Source: Prevotella sp. UBA5387
GTDB taxonomy: Bacteria; Bacteroidota; Bacteroidia; Bacteroidales; Bacteroidaceae
Reading direction: 5' to 3'
Length of the DNA stretch: 64,000 nucleotides
Assembly: GCA_002407775.1 (NCBI GenBank)
Contig: DHOP01000030.1
Coordinates: 7,147-71,146 of the forward strand
Part shown: in pieces, positions 16,861 through 24,299 of the stretch
Layout of the letters: every line of letters begins with the position of its first letter
Numbering within the stretch: the stretch's first letter is position 1
Made by a program: the position numbers and the translations under genes
The notes under the pieces: model-generated
What the model was told of the DNA's origin: nothing
The model's database searches: none
What the model saw: only the letters and a program-made list of their open reading frames with translations

Positions 16861-16886
16861 AAGGAGTTACAACTCTGTAACTCCTT
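16861..16886 (-). terminator. Rho-independent terminator of tRNA-Asn
   Basis: A perfect 11-bp stem, AAGGAGTTACA (16861-16871) with TGTAACTCCTT (16876-16886), and a 4-nt loop. On the minus strand it is followed by a T run (16856-16862 as A on plus). It ends transcription 10 bp past the tRNA. Confidence 0.88.
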
Positions 16887-16896
16887 GATAATCTTG

Positions 16897-16970
16897 CGCT
16901 CCAGGATGGGCTTGAACCAACGACCCCCTGATTAACAGTCAGGTGCTCTAACCAACTGAGCTACTGAAGC
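16897..16970 (-). tRNA. tRNA-Asn (anticodon GTT)
   Basis: The minus strand folds as a cloverleaf: acceptor GCTTCAG/CTGGAGC, D-arm AGCTCAGTTGGTTAGAGC, anticodon arm CCTGA-CTGTTAA-TCAGG with anticodon GTT, and T-arm with GGTTCAAGC. The 3' CCA is not encoded. It is flanked by its own promoter box and terminator, so it is a single-gene unit. Confidence 0.95.
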
Positions 16971-16991
16971 AGTTTTTTGTTTTTGCGAGTG

Positions 16992-16999
16992 CAAAGATA
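16992..16999 (-). promoter_or_regulatory. -7 promoter box for tRNA-Asn
   Basis: The minus strand reads TATCTTTG (TAnnTTTG) 21 bp before the mature tRNA 5' end. Confidence 0.6.
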
Positions 17000-17083
17000 T
17001 AGAGTTTTCTAGAAACCTCCAAACATTTTCTGAGAAATTTTGAATTTTGGGTGAAAAAGACGAGGTGACAAGAGATTTATGCT

Positions 17084-17091
17084 TACCTTTG
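17084..17091 (+). promoter_or_regulatory. -7 promoter box for the S41 protease gene
   Basis: TACCTTTG fits TAnnTTTG, 19 bp before the ATG at 17111. No clear TTTG -33 element is seen at the usual distance. Confidence 0.5.
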
Positions 17092-17110
17092 TGCCACTAT
17101 AATAATAGAA

Positions 17111-18772
17111 ATGAAGAAGACTATAATACTCTTTATTTGCTCGGTATTTGCCATTGGTGGCTGGGCACAGGAAGACCACAATTTTAAGGTGGCCAAGAAC
17201 TTAGACGTTTTCAACGCTATCTATAAGAACCTGGACTTGATGTATGTTGACACACTAAATGCAGATGAGGTTGTGGGCAACGGCATCAGCGCCATGTTAA
17301 GAAGCCTCGACCCTTATACAGAATATTACCCCGAAAACAAAGACCAAGAGGTAAGAATGATGTTACAAGGGAAGTATGCCGGGATCGGCTCTCTCATTCG
17401 CTATAACTTCAAACTCGGGCGAGTATGTATCGACGAGCCTTACGAGGGCATGCCAGCAGCAGAAGCCGGTCTGAAGAAAGGCGATGTCATCCTTAGCATC
17501 GACGGCGAGGACATGACTAAGAAGGATAACAATTATGTGAGCGAGCATTTGCGTGGTGAAGCTAATACCACCTTCGAACTGAAAATCCTACGACCGACTA
17601 CCGGCAAGGAGATGAAGATGAAAATCACTCGTCGTTCTATCCAAATGCCAGCAGTACCCTACTATGGTCTCCAGCCCAACGGTATTGGCTATCTCAACCT
17701 AAACCAGTTCACTGAAGGTTGTAGCAAACAGGTGCGCAACGCCGTGATAGATATGAAAAAGCAAGGCATGAAGGCCTTCGTGCTCGACTTAAGAAATAAT
17801 GGCGGTGGCTCGGAGATGGAGGCAGTGAACATTGTCAACTGTTTCATCCCCAAGGGAAAACTCGTGGTTTCCAACCGAGGTAAACTGAAACAGGCCAACC
17901 GTGACTATAAGACAACCGTTGAACCTGTTGACACGGTCCTTCCAATGGTGGTGTTGGTCAATGGTAATTCGGCATCTGCCTCTGAGATTACTGCTGGTGC
18001 TTTGCAAGACTTTGATCGCGCAGTGATTGTGGGAAATAAAACATATGGAAAGGGATTGGTACAGACCATTGTTGACTTGCCCTATAACGGACAAATGAAA
18101 CTCACTACCAACAAATACTACATTCCTTCTGGTCGATGCATTCAGAAGATCAATTATAAGCATGCCAATGGTGGATCTACGGAGGTACAGGCAGACTCCC
18201 TGGCTAAAACGTTCTATACAGCAGCTGGCCGTCCGGTGAAGGATGCGGGTGGCATCATGCCCGACATGGTGGTGGAGGCTGACTCACTACCCAACATCGC
18301 TTACTATTTGGTAGGACTGAGAGACTCCTCTGAGGTACTTTCTACATACGAAATTGACTATATTGCCAAACACCCCACCATTGCCTCTCCGAGCGAATTC
18401 ACTATAAGCGATGCCGATTATGAAGCTTTCAAGCAATACGTGTTGAAAAGTTCATTCAAGTATGATGCCATCAGCGAAAAGCAGCTCGAGGCATTGGAGA
18501 AAGTGGCAAAGTTTGAGGGCTATTACGAGAGCGCCAGTCCAGAGTTTGAGGCATTGAAAAAGAAACTCACACACGACCTCGCAAAGGACTTGGACTACAA
18601 TAAAGCGAGCATTCGCCAGCTCATAAACTCCGACATCGTCACCGCATACTATTATCAGCGTGGGGCAATAGAGAACTCCCTTCGCGCTGATAAACAAGTG
18701 AAAGAAGCATTCCAGTTGTTGCAGAATGATGAGAAATACAAGGGACTGTTGACTGTGTCAGAGCAAAAATAA
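17111..18772 (+). CDS. S41-family C-terminal processing peptidase with PDZ domain
   Basis: 553 residues: signal peptide (MKKTIILFICSVFAIGGWAQ), an N-terminal helical region, a PDZ domain (GMPAAEAGLKKGDVILSIDG), then the tail-specific protease core. The catalytic Ser/Lys pair is in NGNSASASE (Ser289) and KTYGKG (Lys314), with the family's 25-residue spacing, and the LDLRNNGGG oxyanion segment precedes it. It is periplasmic or envelope-associated and cleaves C-termini of exported proteins. The length is normal for Bacteroidota CtpA-type enzymes. It is monocistronic, with its own promoter box and a downstream hairpin. Confidence 0.93.
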   Translation: MKKTIILFICSVFAIGGWAQEDHNFKVAKNLDVFNAIYKNLDLMYVDTLNADEVVGNGISAMLRSLDPYTEYYPENKDQEVRMMLQGKYAGIGSLIRYNFKLGRVCIDEPYEGMPAAEAGLKKGDVILSIDGEDMTKKDNNYVSEHLRGEANTTFELKILRPTTGKEMKMKITRRSIQMPAVPYYGLQPNGIGYLNLNQFTEGCSKQVRNAVIDMKKQGMKAFVLDLRNNGGGSEMEAVNIVNCFIPKGKLVVSNRGKLKQANRDYKTTVEPVDTVLPMVVLVNGNSASASEITAGALQDFDRAVIVGNKTYGKGLVQTIVDLPYNGQMKLTTNKYYIPSGRCIQKINYKHANGGSTEVQADSLAKTFYTAAGRPVKDAGGIMPDMVVEADSLPNIAYYLVGLRDSSEVLSTYEIDYIAKHPTIASPSEFTISDADYEAFKQYVLKSSFKYDAISEKQLEALEKVAKFEGYYESASPEFEALKKKLTHDLAKDLDYNKASIRQLINSDIVTAYYYQRGAIENSLRADKQVKEAFQLLQNDEKYKGLLTVSEQK

Positions 18773-18867
18773 CCGTCATAGTTCTTCACATAAAGACAAG
18801 CAAACACCTTCTGATGAAGCAAAACATCTGTAAGCAGAGCTAATAAAAGAGTACCATAAAACTAACA

Positions 18868-18912
18868 AATCAGGCCATTTAAAGTACACAAACTGCCCTA
18901 AATAGCCTGATT
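18868..18912 (+). terminator. Terminator-like hairpin after the S41 protease gene
   Basis: AATCAGGC (18868-18875) pairs with GCCTGATT (18905-18912); ATTTA/TAAAT extend the stem inward. CTTATTTT follows. The rest of the 426-bp gap to gpmI (18773-19198) shows no gene, only the gpmI promoter near its end. Confidence 0.55.
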
Positions 18913-19124
18913 CTTATTTTATGACCATCTGATGCAACTGGGAGGATAAGGGCCACCGTAACTATTCGATCCTCATTAATGATCAACGAATTGATTGATT
19001 AACAATTGGCACAAATTCGAAATATCCATCCCTCAAAAGTTCAAGTAGTCAGCAATTGTTGGTCACCCTTTCTATGGAGTGACTTCGTAACAGCTTGATT
19101 TTAATTCAATTTATGCTTTCTTTT

Positions 19125-19155
19125 TTTGTCAACCCATGGAAAGGTGGTAATTTTG
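19125..19155 (+). promoter_or_regulatory. Canonical Bacteroidota promoter for gpmI (TTTG-N19-TAATTTTG)
   Basis: TTTG at 19125-19128, a 19-bp spacer and TAATTTTG at 19148-19155 match the -33/-7 consensus of the primary sigma factor of the phylum. A start near 19161 gives a leader of about 38 nt. Confidence 0.75.
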
Positions 19156-19198
19156 TAGTCCATTAAGAAGTTATAACAGATTAAAATAAAATACGATT

Positions 19199-20716
19199 AT
19201 GGCAAAGAAAGCTTTATTGATGATCCTCGATGGATGGGGAAACGGCAAACACGGCGCAGGCGATGTGATTTACAATACACCTACTCCTTACTTGGATTAC
19301 CTTACGGCAACTAGTGCACACTCACAGCTTCTCGCAAGTGGCGAGGACGTGGGACTGCCTGATGGGCAGATGGGCAACTCCGAGGTTGGCCACCTTAACA
19401 TCGGCGCCGGACGCATAGTATATCAGGATCTTGTAAAGATCAACAAGGCTTGCAAAAGTGGAGATATTCTGAAGAACCCAGGTATCGTGGAGGCATACAG
19501 CTACGCACAGAAGACAGGAAAGAAACTTCACCTGATGGGTCTGACCTCAGACGGCGGCGTACACTCTAGCCTCGATCATCTGAAAAAGCTCATTGAGATA
19601 GGCAAGGACTATGGCCTGAAAGAGGTCTACGTGCACTGTTTCATGGACGGAAGAGACACTGACCCGAAGAGTGGTGCCGGTTTCATTGCTGATATCTTGA
19701 AGACTTGTGACGCCAACGATGCACATATTGCTAGCATCATTGGTCGTTTCTACGCCATGGACCGCGACAAGCGCTGGAATCGCGTAAAAGAAGCATACGA
19801 CCTTCTCGTAGAGGGCACTGGCAAGCAAAGCACTGACTTGGTGAAGGCCATGGAAGAAAGTTATGCCGAGGGTGTAACCGACGAATTCATTAAGGCCATC
19901 AACAATTCTGCCGCGAATGGAACAATCGAAGAGGGTGATGTAGTAATCTTCATCAATTTCCGCAACGATCGCGCCAAGGAACTCACGCAGGTACTTTCAC
20001 AGCAGGACATGCCCGAAGAGGGAATGCACACCATTAAGGACTTGCAATACTACACGATGACACCTTACGATGCCAACTTCAAGAATGTACACATACTATT
20101 CCCGAAGGAGAATGTAGAAGATACGCTAGGTGAGTTCTTGTCTAAGAAAGGCCTTCGCCAACTTCATACTGCCGAGACAGAGAAGTATGCACACGTAACA
20201 TTCTTCTTCAACGGCGGTCGCGAGACACCCTATGCTGGTGAGGATCGCATATTGGTTCCATCACCGAAGGTTGCCACCTATGATCTTCAGCCTGAAATGA
20301 GTGCCTTCGAAGTGAAGGACAAGTTAGTAGGAGCCATCAATACTCAGCAGTACGACTTTATCGTGGTGAACTTCGCCAACGGAGACATGGTGGGCCATAC
20401 GGGTATCTATAATGCCATTGCCAAGGCTGTTTGGGCTGTGGACAATTGCGTTCACGAGGTAATTGATGCTGCCAAGGCTAACGACTACGAGGCCATCATC
20501 ATTGCCGACCACGGTAATGCCGACAACGCCATCAATCCCGATGGTACACCAAACACGGCACACTCATTGAACCCTGTACCATTCATCTATGTGACGAATG
20601 ACAATAGCGCCACGGTAAAAGATGGTCGTTTGGCCGACGTAGCACCCTCCATCCTGCATATCATGGGCTTGGAGCAACCAGCCGACATGACAGGCGAGAA
20701 CCTCATCGCAGACTAA
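19199..20716 (+). CDS. gpmI: 2,3-bisphosphoglycerate-independent phosphoglycerate mutase
   Basis: A 505-residue alkaline-phosphatase-superfamily enzyme that interconverts 3- and 2-phosphoglycerate in glycolysis using Mn. Visible motifs: LMILDGWG at the N-terminus, catalytic Ser61 in [53 protein letters not shown] and ADHGNADN (metal ligands). The length is normal (about 500-515). It has its own promoter; after the stop come a small GC hairpin (CCGGAAC-ATT-GTTCCGG) and the first 22-bp-period palindrome array. Confidence 0.97.
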   Translation: MAKKALLMILDGWGNGKHGAGDVIYNTPTPYLDYLTATSAHSQLLASGEDVGLPDGQMGNSEVGHLNIGAGRIVYQDLVKINKACKSGDILKNPGIVEAYSYAQKTGKKLHLMGLTSDGGVHSSLDHLKKLIEIGKDYGLKEVYVHCFMDGRDTDPKSGAGFIADILKTCDANDAHIASIIGRFYAMDRDKRWNRVKEAYDLLVEGTGKQSTDLVKAMEESYAEGVTDEFIKAINNSAANGTIEEGDVVIFINFRNDRAKELTQVLSQQDMPEEGMHTIKDLQYYTMTPYDANFKNVHILFPKENVEDTLGEFLSKKGLRQLHTAETEKYAHVTFFFNGGRETPYAGEDRILVPSPKVATYDLQPEMSAFEVKDKLVGAINTQQYDFIVVNFANGDMVGHTGIYNAIAKAVWAVDNCVHEVIDAAKANDYEAIIIADHGNADNAINPDGTPNTAHSLNPVPFIYVTNDNSATVKDGRLADVAPSILHIMGLEQPADMTGENLIAD

Positions 20717-20745
20717 TGCGGTGCCCGGAACATTGTTCCGGCATC

Positions 20746-20830
20746 GTGATTCAATTTGTTTCATCGCGTAAATCAATTTGATTCATGCGGTGAAACAATT
20801 TGTTTCACACCGTGATTCAATTTGATTCAC
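20746..20830. repeat. Palindrome array 1: four 19-bp palindromes with 3-bp linkers (22-bp period)
   Basis: Units: GTGATTCAATTTGTTTCAT (20746), GTAAATCAATTTGATTCAT (20768), GTGAAACAATTTGTTTCAC (20790) and GTGATTCAATTTGATTCAC (20812), with linkers cgc, gcg and acc. All have the CAATTTG core with near-complementary flanks; the third is a perfect palindrome. It lies between gpmI and ung, both plus strand. No reading frame or T run goes with it. Two more arrays of the same design occur at 41284 and 52195. Confidence 0.9.
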
Positions 20831-20925
20831 AAGGCGAAAGCAACGCATCGGCAGCATGCGAACGTATATCCAAGCACCATTAATGCCACCATTGAGCATC
20901 CACCAAACCACTTGACTATCTCTCT

Positions 20926-21591
20926 ATGAACGTATCCATTGAACAATCATGGCTCCAACACCTCGGTGGGGAGTTTAAGAAGCCATATTTTGAACGGCTT
21001 ACCGATGCCGTACGTGAGGAATATCGACACCAAAAATGTTTTCCTCCAGGACGACTGATCTTTAATGCGTTTAACCTCTGTCCTTTCGACAAGGTGAAGG
21101 TTGTCATCATTGGACAAGATCCGTATCACGAACCCGGGCAAGCGATGGGGCTAAGCTTCTCCGTGCCCGAAGGTATCACCATGCCGCCATCATTGATTAA
21201 TATCTTCAAGGAGATTCATGATGACCTCGGTAACCCAATACCCAAGGATGGCGACTTGAGTCGGTGGGCAGAACAAGGTGTGCTGTTGCTCAATGCCACG
21301 CTCACGGTGCGCGCACATCAGGCCAACAGCCATCAGAAGCTCGGGTGGGATATGTTCACCGATGCCGCCATACAAGCGCTCAGCGCTCAGCGTGACCATC
21401 TTGTCTATATGTTGTGGGGAGGATATGCTCGTAGCAAGCGTTACCTCATCAATCAACAACAGAACCTGATCCTCGAGTCGGTTCATCCCTCTCCCCTGTC
21501 CGCCAATCGCGGAGGATGGTTTGGACAGCACCAGTTCTCCAAATGCAATGAATATTTAAAGAAGAACGAGGAAGATGAAATACGGTGGTAA
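20926..21591 (+). CDS. ung: Uracil-DNA glycosylase, family 1
   Basis: 221 residues; removes uracil from DNA in base-excision repair. The catalytic water-activating motif GQDPYHEPGQA includes Asp65, and the HPSPLS loop with His187 is intact. The uracil-binding FSVPEG and LLLNATLTVR blocks are present. The length fits the family (about 220-230). It sits downstream of gpmI but is separated by the palindrome array, so independent transcription is likely, although no clear -7 box is seen. It complements the dut and dgt genes later in the window, which limit dUTP and dNTP pools. Confidence 0.97.
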   Translation: MNVSIEQSWLQHLGGEFKKPYFERLTDAVREEYRHQKCFPPGRLIFNAFNLCPFDKVKVVIIGQDPYHEPGQAMGLSFSVPEGITMPPSLINIFKEIHDDLGNPIPKDGDLSRWAEQGVLLLNATLTVRAHQANSHQKLGWDMFTDAAIQALSAQRDHLVYMLWGGYARSKRYLINQQQNLILESVHPSPLSANRGGWFGQHQFSKCNEYLKKNEEDEIRW

Positions 21592-21823
21592 CGGGATAGC
21601 TTACTCTACCCCCTCTAGTAGGAGGTGAATTCAAAAGAACAAGGATGTTGATGCTATGACTCCAAGCCGGGAAAACGCAATGACACAAAGCACTATTTAT
21701 TCTTAAGTGCTTTCTAATCTTAGCCCATCAGGAGAAAGTGCTTGTCTATGATTTGGAATTAATGAAATATAAGGCTCAAACGTTTTTTGACCTTTATAAA
21801 TCACAAATATTGTAATAAAATAA

Positions 21824-22453
21824 ATGGAACTACATATCCTTCAAATTGGAGACGTGCTATTGTCTCCGGATATATTCACAGAGATGTTCTGTTGCGACCT
21901 AGATGCCTGCAAAGGAGTTTGCTGTGTAGAGGGCGATGCTGGTGCACCTGTAACACTCGAAGAGATAGGGGAAATTGAAAACAGCCTTGATGCCGTATGG
22001 CACGAACTATCCGCACCTGCGCAATCCGTCATTGACCGTCAAGGTGTTGCTTATAGCGATGTCGAGGGGGAACTCGTTACTAGCATCGTAGGAGGAAAGG
22101 ATTGCGTGTTCACATGCTATGATGATCTCAAAGATGCGACAGACGGACACACAATAAACGGTTGTTGCCTTTGCACCTTGGAACGTGCTTGTAGAAATGG
22201 AAAAACAGATTGGCCGAAGCCAATATCGTGCGCTCTTTATCCCTTACGGGAGAAACGCTTTAATAACGGCATAGTGGGACTGAACTACAACCGTTGGGAT
22301 ATCTGTGCGCCAGCAGTGAAAAAAGGGCGCAAACTAGGCTTGCCTCTTTACAAATTCTTACGTGAGCCACTCATCAGAAGGTTTGGAAAAGAATGGTATC
22401 AGGAGGTGTGTGAGGTGGCGGAGCAAATCAAAGCTCAGGAGAAAGACAAGTAA
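21824..22453 (+). CDS. DUF3109-family cysteine-rich protein
   Basis: 209 residues with conserved cysteine clusters: CCDLDACKGVCC near residue 23-34, a middle CVFTCYD, GCCLCTLERAC and PISCALYPLR. This pattern (KGxCC followed by spaced Cys) is that of DUF3109/YkgJ-type putative metal-cluster proteins, of unknown function and widespread in Bacteroidota. It has no signal peptide, so it is cytoplasmic. It is convergent with the AraC-type gene that ends 10 bp away. The gap 21592-21823 shows nothing recognisable. Confidence 0.85.
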   Translation: MELHILQIGDVLLSPDIFTEMFCCDLDACKGVCCVEGDAGAPVTLEEIGEIENSLDAVWHELSAPAQSVIDRQGVAYSDVEGELVTSIVGGKDCVFTCYDDLKDATDGHTINGCCLCTLERACRNGKTDWPKPISCALYPLREKRFNNGIVGLNYNRWDICAPAVKKGRKLGLPLYKFLREPLIRRFGKEWYQEVCEVAEQIKAQEKDK

Positions 22454-22462
22454 AGTACACGC

Positions 22463-23344
22463 TTAAGGTTTCCTAAACGCCAGCGGACTCATGCCGACAT
22501 GTTCCTTGAAATACTTTCCAAGAAAACTCTGATTAGGGAAATGCATCATATCGGCTATTTCCTTGATGCTCATCGTTGTTGTCTTGAGTAGGACGCGAAG
22601 TTCAAGCACTACGAAGTTATCTATCCAACTGTTGGGGGTACTGCGGCTTACGGCTTTGACCGTTTCGGCTAAATACTTCGGTGTGATGCCAAGTTGCGAG
22701 GCGTACCATCCCACTCTACGCTCACGACGGAAGTTACGTTGCACCAAATTCATAAAGTCCAAATAGATCGCTTCGGCCCGAGGATTCTTCACATTGGAGT
22801 CATCCTGAATGCGCGAAATAGTCTCACCAGTATCATAGATGAGTGCCTGGATGAGAGAACGTACAATGTCTTTGCGGAATCGATTTGTGGTCTCAGAGAT
22901 CTTTTCCTTGATAATCTGGATATAATTGAGCGTATCTTTCATCTCAGTATCGGTCAGATGAAACACAGGATGCATTCTTGAGAACGAAAAGAGATAGGCC
23001 AAATTACGAACACCAGAAATGATTTCATAAAAGAATCTGTCAGCAATCACTAATGCCACACCCTTACTATCACTGCTCTGCGAATAGTCATCGATAACCT
23101 GGTTGCTATTGATGATTATGATGTCACCAGCCGAAACACGATGACCAATGGTATCCAAATTATAAGTAGCAGAGCCTTTTATGCATAGTGCTAGAATAAG
23201 ACACTTCACACGACGAGGATCATCAGGGAACGTTAGTTTGTTGATGTCATCGATCAAGGCAAGGTCTTTGCCGATGAAGAATCCTCCGCTATTACGCTCG
23301 CGAGTACTCTCAACTGTGATATCTTTGATGTCTGAGGCTTTCAT
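22463..23344 (-). CDS. AraC-family transcriptional regulator
   Basis: 293 residues: an N-terminal cupin-like sensor (SAGDIIIINSNQVIDDY) and a C-terminal double helix-turn-helix (RRVGWYASQLGITPKYLAET; SIKEIADMMHFPNQSFLGKY), ending MSPLAFRKP. It is a cytoplasmic one-component regulator, not a hybrid two-component system. It is encoded on the same strand, 31 bp downstream of the rhamnosidase-N-like and GH95 genes, so it probably belongs to that locus and may sense a released sugar. The ligand is unknown. Confidence 0.92.
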   Translation of the reverse strand: MKASDIKDITVESTRERNSGGFFIGKDLALIDDINKLTFPDDPRRVKCLILALCIKGSATYNLDTIGHRVSAGDIIIINSNQVIDDYSQSSDSKGVALVIADRFFYEIISGVRNLAYLFSFSRMHPVFHLTDTEMKDTLNYIQIIKEKISETTNRFRKDIVRSLIQALIYDTGETISRIQDDSNVKNPRAEAIYLDFMNLVQRNFRRERRVGWYASQLGITPKYLAETVKAVSRSTPNSWIDNFVVLELRVLLKTTTMSIKEIADMMHFPNQSFLGKYFKEHVGMSPLAFRKP

Positions 23345-23375
23345 AATTAATATATATCGTAGGGAATATAGAGTT

Positions 23376-24299
23376 CTATTCGTATAAAAAAGTCTGCTTC
23401 ACTGGAGCGATTTCCACACTCTCAATACCAAATATTTGATCTCTTCTGAAACGTTTGTCGCCACTTACGGGTACACGACGGTAGTTGTCTAAGGAGAAAA
23501 CTGGGTAAGCCTGTTCATCAAGGTCGCCACTGCATATATAGTCAAGGTTTCCTATGCTGATTCTTTCACCCTGTTTGGTCTTTCTTAGGGTCAATCGTGC
23601 ATAGCCGTAAAAACCGCTGCCAAACTCATATTCAACACTATCTCCGACTTGCTCAGCATAAAATGGTTCTCGTCTATGAATGACTCTGAGTAGAAGATCC
23701 GTTCCTGTGCTAATAGTTGCAGGCTCTGCAGGCATAACTTTCACTTCCTCGGCATTGACCCATAAAGCCTGGTCGAACCATGCCGCCTTCCATGATGGAT
23801 TGTGGTAACGACCGTCAACAACCTCTCCTCCATCTGGCTTTATTCTAGAGTTAGCCTGCCGACAAAGCCAATTTTCATCACTATTGTAGCAAAACGAAGA
23901 GCCATCTGCCTGAAGGCCATAGAAAGACACCGCCACCTGTCGGCGCTTGACATTTGGGTATGAAGGCGAGTAGACCAGAGCGATGACATTAGTGTCAGGT
24001 CGGAGATAAGTCGTCACATCGAATGTCATAGACACAATGTCATAACTTCCCGCTTGACGAGACGGATAGAACACCGCTGTTCCAACATTACACTCATTGA
24101 CATAAAGCTTGTATACTCCTGTCGTAGCTACCATGATGTATGCCTGTTGTGGTCGCCCTTGGGGCAGATAAGTCTGACGAAACCACACGTGAGACGTACT
24201 ATCAGAAACGGGAGCAGTTATCCAATGGGTTTCAAACCCCTGTCCTCGGAACACATATACAAACATCACCGAGAAACAGACAAGGATCAATCGCTTCAT
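23376..24299 (-). CDS. Exported protein resembling the N-terminal (non-catalytic) domains of alpha-L-rhamnosidases
   Basis: 307 residues: signal peptide, then FETHWITAP...HVWFRQTYLP and a jelly-roll region (YKLYVNECNVGTAVFYPSRQ; MTFDVTTYLRPDTNVIALVY; GDSVEYEFGSGFYGYARLTL). These match the beta-sandwich modules that precede the catalytic barrel in GH78-type rhamnosidases. No (alpha/alpha)6 catalytic domain follows; the protein stops there. It may be a carbohydrate-binding accessory or a family of its own. Its start overlaps the GH95 stop by 4 bp (ATGA), so the two are translationally coupled. Confidence 0.6.
   Translation of the reverse strand: MKRLILVCFSVMFVYVFRGQGFETHWITAPVSDSTSHVWFRQTYLPQGRPQQAYIMVATTGVYKLYVNECNVGTAVFYPSRQAGSYDIVSMTFDVTTYLRPDTNVIALVYSPSYPNVKRRQVAVSFYGLQADGSSFCYNSDENWLCRQANSRIKPDGGEVVDGRYHNPSWKAAWFDQALWVNAEEVKVMPAEPATISTGTDLLLRVIHRREPFYAEQVGDSVEYEFGSGFYGYARLTLRKTKQGERISIGNLDYICSGDLDEQAYPVFSLDNYRRVPVSGDKRFRRDQIFGIESVEIAPVKQTFLYE

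Noticed and set aside
20711..20740. GC hairpin after gpmI as a rho-independent terminator
   Set aside because: The CCGGAAC-ATT-GTTCCGG stem has no T run after it. It may instead belong to the palindrome array region.
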